Of a stretch of DNA of 64,000 nucleotides, positions 53,994-63,973 are shown one piece after another. The stretch comes from Cerrena zonata (taxonomy: Eukaryota > Basidiomycota > Agaricomycetes > Polyporales > Cerrenaceae). The notes under the pieces were generated by a model that saw nothing but the letters and a program-made list of their open reading frames with translations, searched no databases and was not told the DNA's origin. The stretch covers positions 434,001 through 498,000 of the forward strand of contig JASBNA010000005.1 in the NCBI GenBank assembly GCA_038087015.1. The letters are read 5' to 3'. Numbering within the stretch: position 1 is the first letter of the stretch; each line of letters begins with the position of its first letter. The translations under genes were made by a program, and so were the position numbers.

Positions 53994-55530
53994 TTACTCT
54001 ATGTCTTCCAGCTGTCCTTCATGAATAACTGCAGCAGGTAATTGTGGTTGCAACCTTTGCAATCGCCTTATAGCGGTACCATCGTTGAAGCTATCTCTCC
54101 AAATATGGAAGTGCGAAAGAGGTTCGAATATTGTCTGTCCGGGCTGTAGGAGCTCGTGCAGAGTTGGGTCTGTCGTATAAAGTGATACAAGATGGGGTAC
54201 GTATATCTCCTTCAATGCAGGAAAGATGAATCGAGAACCGGAGGAAAGGGGTCTTCGCTCGCGAAGAACCATGTACAATTTAGTAAGGTGCCAACGAAAG
54301 GCGATCAAAACCCGAAGATGCATCAAATTACGGAACGAATCAGCTATTGCCAACGCTGTATCAGCTCTCCACCATTGCTGATTGTATGACAATCCGAGAG
54401 ATAATGTCTCGATAGAGGAGATGTCTAAGCATTGCTGGACGGCCTAGTAAATTCGCAGGATATCGGTCGAGGAACTGTTGATGAGGGATAGTTCAAGCTC
54501 AGCCGGTTGAGTTGTACTCTCGACTGTGCCTTCCTCTACATCAAATTCGACGTCTGTTGTCCAACACTTGAGAATAAACGACCACCGTGGAGACTGGTAA
54601 AGCTCTAGTGAGCGTACCGCTTTCCTGGATGAACCTGGGGATGCTAGCCCACAAGCAGCTATGCAATGCATGAGAGCTTCCTGGAAACTGTCTCCGTTAA
54701 AATTATAACACTGCGCGGTGAGGTGGAGCCTTAAACCAGGAGGGAGCTTCAAGCAGTTGAGGAAACTGGCGTCTAGGACATTCAGTTTAACCTTTAGGAC
54801 TTGGAGATGCTGCAAAGAAACCACTGGGAATGGAGATGAAAGCCGATGCGTATTGTCCAGCCAGGTGCGGATATTGACGTATTCTAGCCATGGCGTAGCG
54901 CGTAGAAGGTCGTAAATCTCATCTATCCGGGGCGAGATGTTACCTTCAATATCTAATAGAAGGGTGATATCTAGGTTGTAGCAGACGTTTTGCTTTTACC
55001 AGTTCATAACGAGTGGTACGTAGTGTGGATAAGTGTGGCATGTTGAAGAATGGAAATGGCTCGGGTAGGCTGGGTGTGAGAAAACCAGGAAAACGATAAC
55101 CTTCGGCAATCTTGAGAGACTTGAGTATTGGTAGGGGTAGTGGTAAGGGTAACGCCTTAAGCACCTCATCGTGATCCCATGTCATTCTGATGGAAAGATG
55201 TTGTATGCGATGGGCCTCTCCGAGAAGAAGTCTCAAGGATTTGGCATGCCACCTCCTGTCTGACTCATTGAGCTCGACTCGAATCGGTACTTGTTTTGAG
55301 CGACTTAGGAATAGTTTGACACGGATGGGAGGAAGGTTTGAGATGATATAGTCCCACAGTTGTAGACAACCTATCGTTGTGTGATACCAGTATTGACACA
55401 CGGTTAGCATGTTGTACCATTCCACATAAGCGGAACCTTCGATCATTTTGCCCCCAAAGTTCGGCTGTTCATCTCGAATTTTGAACAGAAATATCCTGGA
55501 GAGTAATTCGGGCGGGAGATCTTCAGTCAT
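53994..55530 (-). pseudogene. F-box/LRR-like gene 1 with internal TAG
   Basis: Encodes an F-box protein, normally an adaptor that brings substrates to SCF ubiquitin ligases. Exons 55020-55530 and 53994-54970 (51-nt... 49-nt intron, GTACCA...CTAG, giving LSTL-HITLLLDIEG). N-terminus LPPELLSRIF with later VCQYW and LW is a typical basidiomycete F-box. The rest is leucine-rich (LQHLQVLKVKLNVL). Read through, 495 codons, but codon 346 is TAG (54444-54446: DILRIY-stop-AVQQCLD). The paralogue at 62288 has CAG there (DILRVYQAVQQCLD), so this is a C-to-T nonsense change. A truncated protein that keeps the F-box remains possible. Confidence 0.72.
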
Positions 55531-56371
55531 GATGGCGTAGTGCGGAGTAGCGTGAATGGGTTTGTTGATCCTTGGATTATGCGATTGACGAGCGAAAGAA
55601 ACGCGCAGAATTAGAATGGAGGGTAAAGATCAGGTTCATGACGGAGGTCTGCGCCTCTATCTGGCCTTCCTGGCATGAAAGAGCGAGCAAGAAGATCCTG
55701 AGAGATAGTCAGTGATCACTGTGGTACCTAAGGTTCACTTCTCGATACGAAGATGTCGGATGATGAGAAATACGAAATGAAGGTTCCATTGAACAGCCAC
55801 AAAACATGCCCTTGGCTCCTTCTCGAGAAGCATTCGGTAAAACTCTGCATACCGAAAGGCGTCGTACGCCTTGTGTAATGCCGCAAGGGTCGTGGTACAC
55901 ATACTTTCTAGACCCTGAGCCTGCAAGTGGCTGCTGCTGACTCCGGATGATCTACCATCTCCGCCTGAGAATAGCTTCGAGGAAATGACATGCGTGTGCA
56001 AGGTCAGAACAATTACCCGCATACAAATCAGATGGGTAATCAAATGGCGATGTAGATATTCATCCGCACCACTGATCCTTCAGGTGAAGATTTGAATAAG
56101 AATATTCGTCATCACTTTCCGGATACTACGTATTCCTGTCGTTAGTTTTAACTAGAAGTGTGTTCACCTTACGAAGTCAGCGAAATAGTGGCGAATTTAA
56201 CTACTTCGGCGTGACTTGAATATTAAATCCGAATAGAAGGGGGCATAACATCGATCACCGTTTGAACGTAGGAAGCAAAGCAATGTAATAGCAAAACGAT
56301 AGCAATATGAATCTGTGCCCGGGATGTCAAGCAAATTCACCAATTGTGGTAGAACTGAAACTCACTTTAAA
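55531..56371. other. Intergenic region between F-box gene 1 and kinase L
   Basis: No gene. Includes copy 2 of the 90-bp dispersed repeat (55910-56000). Kinase L is followed by a GTGAGT donor 7 nt after its stop, again the 3'-UTR intron pattern. Confidence 0.5.
55910..56000. repeat. Dispersed 90-bp repeat, copy 2
   Basis: Counterpart of 45061-45150, same orientation. Both copies lie in intergenic DNA 3' of a kinase (kinase I and kinase L). Confidence 0.55.
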
Positions 56372-57702
56372 CTAAATCATCATACGTTTGATTCGATAGA
56401 TTCCTTCGCGAGCAGCTGCCACTGTATCATACACGACACGCTCTGGTGCTGATTCCTGTCGAGAGCGCAATCGCCATCGCAGTGTCGATTCGGTCAAGCT
56501 AGACCGGATCTGCTGAAACATATCAAAAGCTGCGTCTGCCGTGGGTCGATGTTCTGGTTGTAGGTGGACCATAGCTGTAGTTATAGGCTCGAGGAATTCG
56601 AGCCCGGAATATTTCTATAAGCAACCAAGTAAGCATAGCCTCTCAAGAAAGTCAGGCCCAGACATACCTCGAGGAATTCCCTACGATATACATTACCAAG
56701 GATAAATATATCTAACAAGAAAGGATTATATGGTATATCTTCATCAAGTTCTGGAGGGTCCTTGTCTCTTCCCTTCGTACCCACAACAAGGGGTGACATC
56801 CCTTGTTCAAAACGGGTTGAAAGCCCAAAGTCGATGAAATAATATCGAACTGGACGGTCTTGCCGATGTAAATAAGGCGCATCGCGAGCTCCATCATCAA
56901 GGTAGTCCAGTCTAACAGGGTGGTGTCCCTGAGGAAATAAAGGCTGTCCATCCATCATGATGTTAGCCGGAGCACAATCCCTACCTTCGCTTAGTACAAT
57001 GAAAACAAGTAATACAAAAAAAATCCTACCTATGTGCGACTCCTTGGCGATGAATAAAGCTCAGCCCCTAAGACGCAAAAGAAAATCGGTATGCACTTCG
57101 AAATTGAACCTCCAGAATCGTACCTCAAGTGTTTGGTGAATGAAATCTATTACTTCGCCAACGGCTCGAAATTCAGGATCGTTGAACGGTCGTAGATATT
57201 TCATAACCATTAACGATCTCGAAGGATCAATTGGGTCATCAAAGGCATCAAATATTGGTACGCAGTGGTTCATTGGATCCCGAAGTAAGTCATTTCTTGT
57301 CAAATATCGCGCTATGGATATTTCGTTGTCTACTCGAGAGACGACCTTTATCATCACGCGATTGCCATCTGAGGCATGAGTTGCATCCATGACCTTGGAT
57401 TTCTAGCTATATGGTTTAGTACTTGGTATGGACAGAGCACGGGTGTACTGTACCATGGAACGGATGGAATCCTCACAAAAGTTAGGATGACGGTTGGTAC
57501 CTATCCACGAGGGAGTCCACTCAGGTTTGAAACGAGGGCGCAAGATATAGCCTCTATCCTTGAGGAAGTCGAATCTTTCTCTCCAGAACACTTCATAGGA
57601 GAGAAGATTCCAGTTGCCCTGTTCTGTATATTTTGCATATCTTTCTGCTTGTTCTGGAGTTAGAATTGCATAAGACGGGAGATGGGACGTAGTAATGCTC
57701 AT
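56372..57702 (-). CDS. AgaK1-like protein kinase L
   Basis: 373 aa; exons 57454-57702, 57124-57402, 57030-57067, 56668-56980, 56372-56614. L/M subtype: EQAERYAKYTEQGNW, PSWIGTNRHPNFCEDS, PYNPFLLDIFILGNVY and a VAAAREG tail. Catalytic loop HRDCAPAN (Pro before Ala-Asn, unique here), DFGLSTRF, DPPEL; competent by motif. Its partner survives only as a stump at 58281. Kinase M is its closest relative. Confidence 0.88.
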
Positions 57703-58280
57703 TTCGAGTCTAATAATGTGTAATGTTGGCTATGTTGGGGTCATCCAGAGAAAATGGCGAGTCCTGAAAGCAAGTTGAGAAGTGGAACATCTTACAGTAG
57801 CACCAGCAGCCATCCGACTCTGAAAGAAATTACATCAATTACCAAATACGGGAACTGGCAGTTGCCGAGTTGGACTTCAAAGTTAGCCGATTCTGGCAAC
57901 GGGCTTGACGGTTGCTCTTGTTCTAGTACCAGCTGGGAGTCCTGATCTACTGCCGCAAACAACTAGTGACTGGATCGAGACTACATGGTGAGGTGTAACA
58001 CAAAACCAGCTTATGATTTCATTCTAGGCAAGTATGCACATGCGTGACCACATGTAGAAGAGCGCATTGACCAGCCTCAGAACCCTGAGTGAAAAGCAAT
58101 CAAGATCCCTTTCATCTGACATGCGTATCAGGCGTGTTCCTCGTTAATGGTAGTACTCTTCGAATCAGAAACGTCCATCATGGGCTGTTCGACCGGTATA
58201 CTATATAGTCTCTGAGGCGATAGCTCACACCGACCTGTTTGTTTGCCCTATTGTCCAAAGAGCACGACTATATCTCCCTC
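57703..58280. promoter_or_regulatory. Upstream region between kinase L and the partner L stump
   Basis: 578 bp, non-coding. CCAAATACGG near 57840 may be a decayed CArG-like box, and GCATTGACCAGC-CTCAGAACCCTGA near 58060 resembles the partner-side GATGGACCCTGA block. Confidence 0.4.
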
Positions 58281-58355
58281 ATGTCGTCAGACAATTCTTT
58301 CAACATTGTCGGATTAGTCCTTGGTCAAATCATCGTCAAACCCGGTAACTTGTAA
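58281..58355 (+). pseudogene. Partner L stump
   Basis: The first codons read MSSDNSFNIVGLVLGQIIV, clearly the N-terminus of a partner gene (partner M: MSLDISFNIAGLVIGILGL), then break off after about 20 codons into kinase M 3' flank and a stop. A deletion removed the rest of the gene. Confidence 0.75.
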
Positions 58356-58552
58356 GTAAAAGACGCAGAAGGTATAAAGAGCTTGGGAGAATTCGACAAA
58401 ATGAAGCAGGCAGAACAGAGCACCATCATAACATAGATTAACATTGCGATATACACAAGACAAAGCACTAAAAGCAAAACAAAAGCAATCCTATAACGCG
58501 AGTTTAGGATGGGGTTGTTTTACTCGTAGTATAGTAGACACTTACTTTGAAG

Positions 58553-59883
58553 CTACACTATCATACGCTTGATTCGATATATACCTTCACGGGCGGCCGC
58601 TACCGTATCATACACGACACGTTCTGGTGCTGTCTCCTTTCGTGAGCGTAATCGCCATCGTAATGTTGGTTCGGTCAAACTGGATTGTATTTTCTGAAAA
58701 GTGCGAAAAGCAATCTCTGCTGTTGGTCGATCTTCGGGTTCAGTTTGAAGCATGTCGTCTATGAGGGGCCCGAGAAATTCGAGTCCGTAGTATTTCTAGA
58801 AGATGAGAAATCCAATAAAAGCATAGTGGAGTGAGCGTGAAATTCGAACTAACCTCGGCAAACTCTTTGAGATACACGTTGCCAAGGATAAATATGTCCA
58901 GCAAGAAAGGATTGTAGGGTGTTTCGTCATCAAGTTCTGGCGGTTCTTTGTCTCGTCCCTTCGTTCCCAGAACAAGAGGGGTTTGATTTTCCTCGAACCG
59001 GGATGAAAGGCCAAAGTCAATAAAGTAGTATTTGACTGGCCGTTCTTGACGACTTAAACAAGGAGCCTCATGAAGGCCATCTTCGAGATAGCCCAGCCTC
59101 ACAGGATGGTGACCCTGAGGGAATAGAAGTTGAGCGTCCATCATAATGTTGGCGGAAGCACAATCCCTAACGATTGACAATGATTTGTGCGTTTAATGGA
59201 AAGTGTATCGGGGCACATACCGATGTGCAACACCTTGATTATGAATAAAACATAGACCCTTTGCGTCCATAACGTTAATTATTGGCCGATCTTTATAATT
59301 GATTCTCTCACCTCAAGGGTTTGAAAGATGAAATCTGTCACGTCCCCGATTGTCCGGAGTTCAGGATTGTCAAACGGACGCAGGTACTTCATCACCAACA
59401 TGGCCAGAGAAGGGTCGATTGGATCATCGAAAATATCCAGGATTGGTACACAGTGATTGGTTGGGTCCTGAAGTAGGTTGTCCGTCGATAGAAAACGGGC
59501 AATGGGTATCTCGTCATCCGTTCTTGAAACCGACTTTATCATTACGCGAATACCGTCGGATAGACGGGTGGAATCAATGACTCTGTATTTCTGGAGTTTT
59601 TTTTAGCACTCAAACTGAAATGAGCATGGACGTACCATACCATGGAGCGGATTGAATCCTCGCAAAAATGAGGGTGTCGATTTGTTCCAATCCAGGAAGG
59701 TGACCATCCAGGCTTATAGCGTGGTCGTAGGAGGTACCCTCGACTATTCAGGAAGTCAAACCGTTCTTGCCAGAATATCTCGTAAGAAAGTAACTTCCAA
59801 TTGCCCTGCTCTGTGTACTTCGCATATCTCTCTGTTTGCTCTGGAGAACACAATGCATAAGAAGGAAGATCGCTGGCGCTCAT
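58553..59883 (-). CDS. AgaK1-like protein kinase M
   Basis: 371 aa; exons 59641-59883, 59312-59590, 59221-59258, 58854-59166, 58553-58795. Exon 1 is 6 nt shorter than the standard. Motifs: KYRVIDSTRLSDGIRVMIK, VAHRDCASAN, DFGLSSRF, EPPEL, tail RSRKETAPERVVYDTVAAA. Intact. Partner M starts 652 bp away on the opposite strand, completing the last full pair of the array. Confidence 0.89.
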
Positions 59884-60535
59884 CCCGACTCCGTTGCAAC
59901 GGCTATGTTGGAATCATGCAGGACACATGGCGACTAATGTTCAAGTCGGTCAAGCCTTTCTACACACTTACACATCGGCTACCAAATGTGGAAGGTGGCA
60001 AATGCCGAGGATCAAAACCTTGTGCCGCATGCCAGTGTCAGCCTAAGGCTTCGTCACGGTCATGGGTAAGTACCAGTGCTAGTAGCAGCATGAATAGGAT
60101 GCATCCGAGTCGTGCAAAGCGGTTGATAACCGGTCCTGGAGGATCGCAACCTGATACTATACACGGTGCACTTTCGAAATCCGCATTTTTCTCTTACACC
60201 TCGCTCCCATGGCATAACGCACACCGGCCCAAAGCCAACGTTGACGCTTCTGCCAATGGTTCTCATGATGATAAAATCAAACCGATGGTAGGGCCTATCC
60301 TACCAAAAATGTACAAACCAAGAACATCAACGCAGCATGATAAAAGTACCTCCCTGACTAACTTCACACGCATGGCAGGTGTGGCAGTCGTGAGGCGTAG
60401 CAACGTTCGAATCAGAAATGCGACCCAAACCATAAACAAACAAGAACACCATGCTACTGCATTTAACTCAAGGCCGTTTATTTAATCTTCAATTCCCTCC
60501 CCATCAAATCCCTACTAGTACGAAGCTGACCGACC
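59884..60535. promoter_or_regulatory. Divergent promoter region of kinase M and partner M
   Basis: 652 bp. CCAAATGTGG near 59981 is a possible degenerate CArG-like box. Several out-of-frame ORFs cross the region but none has homology or intron support. Confidence 0.45.
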
Positions 60536-61702
60536 ATGTCATTAGATATCTCCTTCAACATTGCTGGATTGGTCATAGGCATCTTAGGGTTAGGTACCTT
60601 TCAGATGCTCATCTTCGTCATCCGCTCTCTGTTACCACACCATCGTCTTGCTTCTCTCGAAAAGGACTATACCGCTGCTGTAAATCTCTTTGAATGCAGC
60701 CTCGCAGAGGACCTTCTTTTCGATCGCGAGGTCATCCGCATTCGGGAGACCTTAGAAAGGTAGCCATGTAGTCACTTGATCTACATATACTTATCAGGTT
60801 GTCCATCCAGTATTCGTGCTTCCATGAACCTTTTGCATAACGAAGCCATAGGTCTTCGCAGCGTGTGGCAACAACTTTCTGCTATATTTCGCACGATGTC
60901 CTCAGAGCTTGGGGAGTTGTGTGACAGGATCCATGAGGTTCGCGTTGTACTTGCCGTAAGATTTCGCTTTCTGATCTCTTTCCTTTTGCCTGAGTATTTG
61001 CAGTCTAGTAGTCAAAATGGTCGAGCGAGACTTCAGGAAACCGGACGGCGCTATAGACCGTGTATACGTCCATCAACAACGACAAGCTCGAATGCTCGTT
61101 CTTCACGAATGACTTATGTCATGCCGATGGGATCACAATCTTCCCCTTCAGACGGTATGTCCTAAACTACTTGATGTGAGGAACCTAACTCTTATACTTA
61201 TACCGTAGTCCTAGATCGTTCTGCTGGTAGTGATATTGTTCCGAATCAACCGCGATGCCTCGATGCGCCTCCCTCTGGGAGTAGTAATCATTCTACGTCG
61301 TCTCTGCCTTCGACTCAACCCCCCGCCCGTCGTGACAGTACCCATTCCACTGTATCTACAGCAGATACAATGGTCGATCTCGAGGCTTCAGATATTACAA
61401 AGTCTAGCGCTGATCAAGCTACCCCGAGCCACACATCGGGCACATCGTTGAACCCGCAGACATTGCCTATCCTTGACCGTTCTGATACTCTATCGGCCGC
61501 AAATTCTCTAAGAAAATATTGTGCAGATCTAGTTGATCATGTTGACTCTATCCAATCATTCCTCAGTCTTCCATCTAGTCGCCTGGATCCTGACGTTGAC
61601 ATCGATGGTCTCAGCGAGGGGCTGTCAGCGTCGAAGGCCCACCTAGCATCCTTATCTCGATTTTGGAGTCGTCCTGAGACGGGACTACTTTTACCTTCGT
61701 AA
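60536..61702 (+). CDS. Kinase-partner membrane protein M
   Basis: 337 aa; exons 60536-60759, 60811-60955, 61004-61154, 61209-61702 (1014 nt). Helix FNIAGLVIGILGLGTFQMLI, SLLPHHRLASLEKDY, exon 2 RSVWQQLSAIFRTM, exon 3 GRRYRPCIRPSTTT (diverged from PCMFPL), exon 4 PPARRDSTHSTVSTADTMVD, C-terminus FWSRPETGLLLPS. The R-D-S motif and the W-x-R-x-E-T-G end are conserved although most of the linker is not. Exon 2 is 145 nt, as in most members. Confidence 0.8.
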
Positions 61703-62287
61703 ATTCTTCCAGAGTTGAGAAAGCGTTGATATACAGTGCTTTCTCGCTTCGTCACCATCAAGCCCTACTGCTCTTGCATGGGCCTTTCATATGAAGTTTT
61801 ATTGTTCCCCATCACAATTGTTTACGTTTTACTGCTGCATTCATACTAGCTCATATTGCTGTGTAATACTATCTGTTGTTGTTTTTTGCTCTTTTGCTTT
61901 GCTTTTTGTTATACTCAGTCTAGTTTATTACTGTTCTTAACCTTGTTGTCATAACGCCCAAAATCTATGCTCTATCTCAGTATACCTTTTAGTTGTGTAT
62001 TGTGACGGTCGCCCCAGTACTATACACGCTATAATTATTCTTGTATACAATGACACTGTTGGTTATATCGACCATATGACCATCATCTGTGTAAGCTGAT
62101 TAGAGGTTTTATGGACAACAGCTACGATATGGTACACAACATGTTTTAAAGGACTTTCCTGGTGACTCTGAGATCGTCATCTCCAGCGCAAGGTATTTCC
62201 CGCACTCCTCCCCTTCGTAGGTAGGGTGATCAGTTCGGAGTCCTCTACGAAATCATTGAGCATTTAATACGATCACAGACAAGACGA
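61703..62287. other. Convergent intergenic region, partner M / F-box gene 2
   Basis: T-rich 3' flank of partner M; CGCCCAAAATCTATG near 61957 resembles the CCCAAAATGTACAC block after other partners. From about 62200 the sequence is duplicated from 53860. Confidence 0.45.
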
Positions 62288-63180
62288 ATAGTATAACACG
62301 CTAGATAACTCACCAATCTATCGCATCACTCTGCGTCATCCAGCCACCCTTCATGAATAGCTGCGATAGACGATTGGGTTTGCAACTTTCCAATCGCCTT
62401 TTAGAGGTGCCATCGTCGAAGATTTCTCTCCAGATAGGGAAGTGCGAAAGAGGTTCGAATATTGTCTGTCCGGGTTGTAGGAGCTCGTACAGAGTTGGGT
62501 CTGTCGCATAGAGCGATATAAGGTGGGGTACATATATCTCCTTCAATGCAGGAAAGATGAATCAAAAATTGGAGGAAAGGGGTATTCACTCACAAAGAAC
62601 CATGTACAACCTAGTAGGGTGCCAACGGAAGGCGATCAAAACCCGAAGATTCGTCAAATTACGGAACGAATCAGCTATTGCCAACGCTGTATCAGCTCTC
62701 CACCATTGCTGATCGCATGACAATGTGAGAGATAATGTCTCGATAGAGGACATGTCTAAGCATTGTTGGACGGCCTGATAAACTCGCAGGATATCAATCG
62801 AGGAAGGGTTGGTGAGGAATAGTTCAAGCTCAGCCGATTGAGTTGTACTCTCGACTGTGCCTTCCTCTACATCAAATTCGACGTCTGTTGTCCAACACTT
62901 GAGAGTAAACGGCCACCGCGGAGATTGGGAAAGCTCCAGTGAGCGTACCGCTTCCCTGGATGAACCTGGAGATGCTAGCCCACAAGCAGCAATGTAATGC
63001 TTGAGAGCTTCATGGAAACTGTCTCCGTGAGATTATGACACTGTGCGGTGAGGTGGAGCCTTAAACTAGGAGGGAGCTTAAGCAGTTGAGGAAACTGGCG
63101 TCTAGAGCGTTCAGTTTAACCTTTAGGACTTGGAGATGCTGCAAAGAAATCACTGGGAATGGAGATGGGAGACGATGTGG
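62288..63180 (-). pseudogene. F-box/LRR-like gene 2, truncated copy
   Basis: Matches the C-terminal two thirds of F-box gene 1 (54840 down to about 53980) but lacks the F-box. Two single-base losses relative to gene 1 (AACTGCTTAAGC against AACTGCTTGAAGC near 63080; CATAATCTCACGG against TATAATTTTAACGG near 63035) shift the frame. The homology stops abruptly at 63180. It keeps CAG at the site of the TAG in gene 1. Confidence 0.75.
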
Positions 63181-63376
63181 ATCGCTAAGGAATTAAGGTA
63201 AATATGTGAATGCTTCGAGGATGTATATGGTCTCTACCTTTGGGCCTGTACTGGAAGACGAATTTAGCCCAATAGTTTTCCCAAGGATACATCTGTATGG
63301 CACTTACGCTTGTGACATTCTCACATTTGGTAGCATTTCTGTACCTTGATTAACTGGGATGTCAGTTTCAGAACCA

Positions 63377-63973
63377 CTAGAATCGCAATATTATCACATA
63401 CGAGACACAATGACCCCCAACCTTCTTGCTCTTCTCGTGAACCGGACCTACGCCCTTGAAACCTGGAAGTAGCAGGGGTGGACAAGAACCCGCGAGGGTG
63501 ACGCGAATAACTTCCATCTCGATAGTACCCAAGTTTTCCAAGACCGCATCGTTCAAGAAGAGGCTCTCGTCGCCTAGTATTTGTTAATGACACACATACC
63601 ATAAAGATAGACTACTTGCCTAACAGAACTAAATCTGAAGATAGCATATGCATACACCGATTACGCGCGACATATACCCTTCTCGTGCAAGACTTCCCGA
63701 ATGGCGAACAGATTGTTCGACATATTTCTTGGCCGTCAATGCGACGAATCGCACTCAAGTTTTCGAGCCTTTGAGAGCTCCAATAGATTCGAAATTTCTA
63801 AATCATTCTTTCAGTGCTCGAATTCAGTGCTCTGAAAACTGGAGACATACTTCACCGGCCTGAGTAGGGATGAAAGACGTTATGGTTCGTGTGTTACGAT
63901 CTTTTCTTACTTCGTATTCAGGTAAGGGTTGACCCTCCGAATATACGTGAAAGTCAAGACCGTTGAGTTTCAT
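63377..63973 (-). CDS. DUF7918-like hypothetical protein (exon structure uncertain)
   Basis: Read on the minus strand, first exon from ATG 63971-63973: MKLNGLDFHVYSEGQPLPEY ... TSFIPTQAGE, ending near 63855 at GTATGT. A middle segment around 63600-63760 gives ENLSAIRRIDGQEICR. A last exon around 63377-63570 gives SLFLNDAVLENLGTIEMEVI and later VHEKSKKVGGHCVSYV. The order PLPEY, then a short acceptor region, then LGTIE and a SKK-GGH motif matches what I know of the DUF7918 family common in Agaricomycetes. Function unknown. I could not close all splice phases, so the gene may be broken. Most of the family's usual C-terminus is not seen. Confidence 0.42.

Noticed and set aside
59652..60485. 277-codon plus-strand ORF
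   Set aside because: It overlaps exon 1 of kinase M antisense and then crosses the divergent promoter. No recognisable domain and composition typical of a shadow frame.
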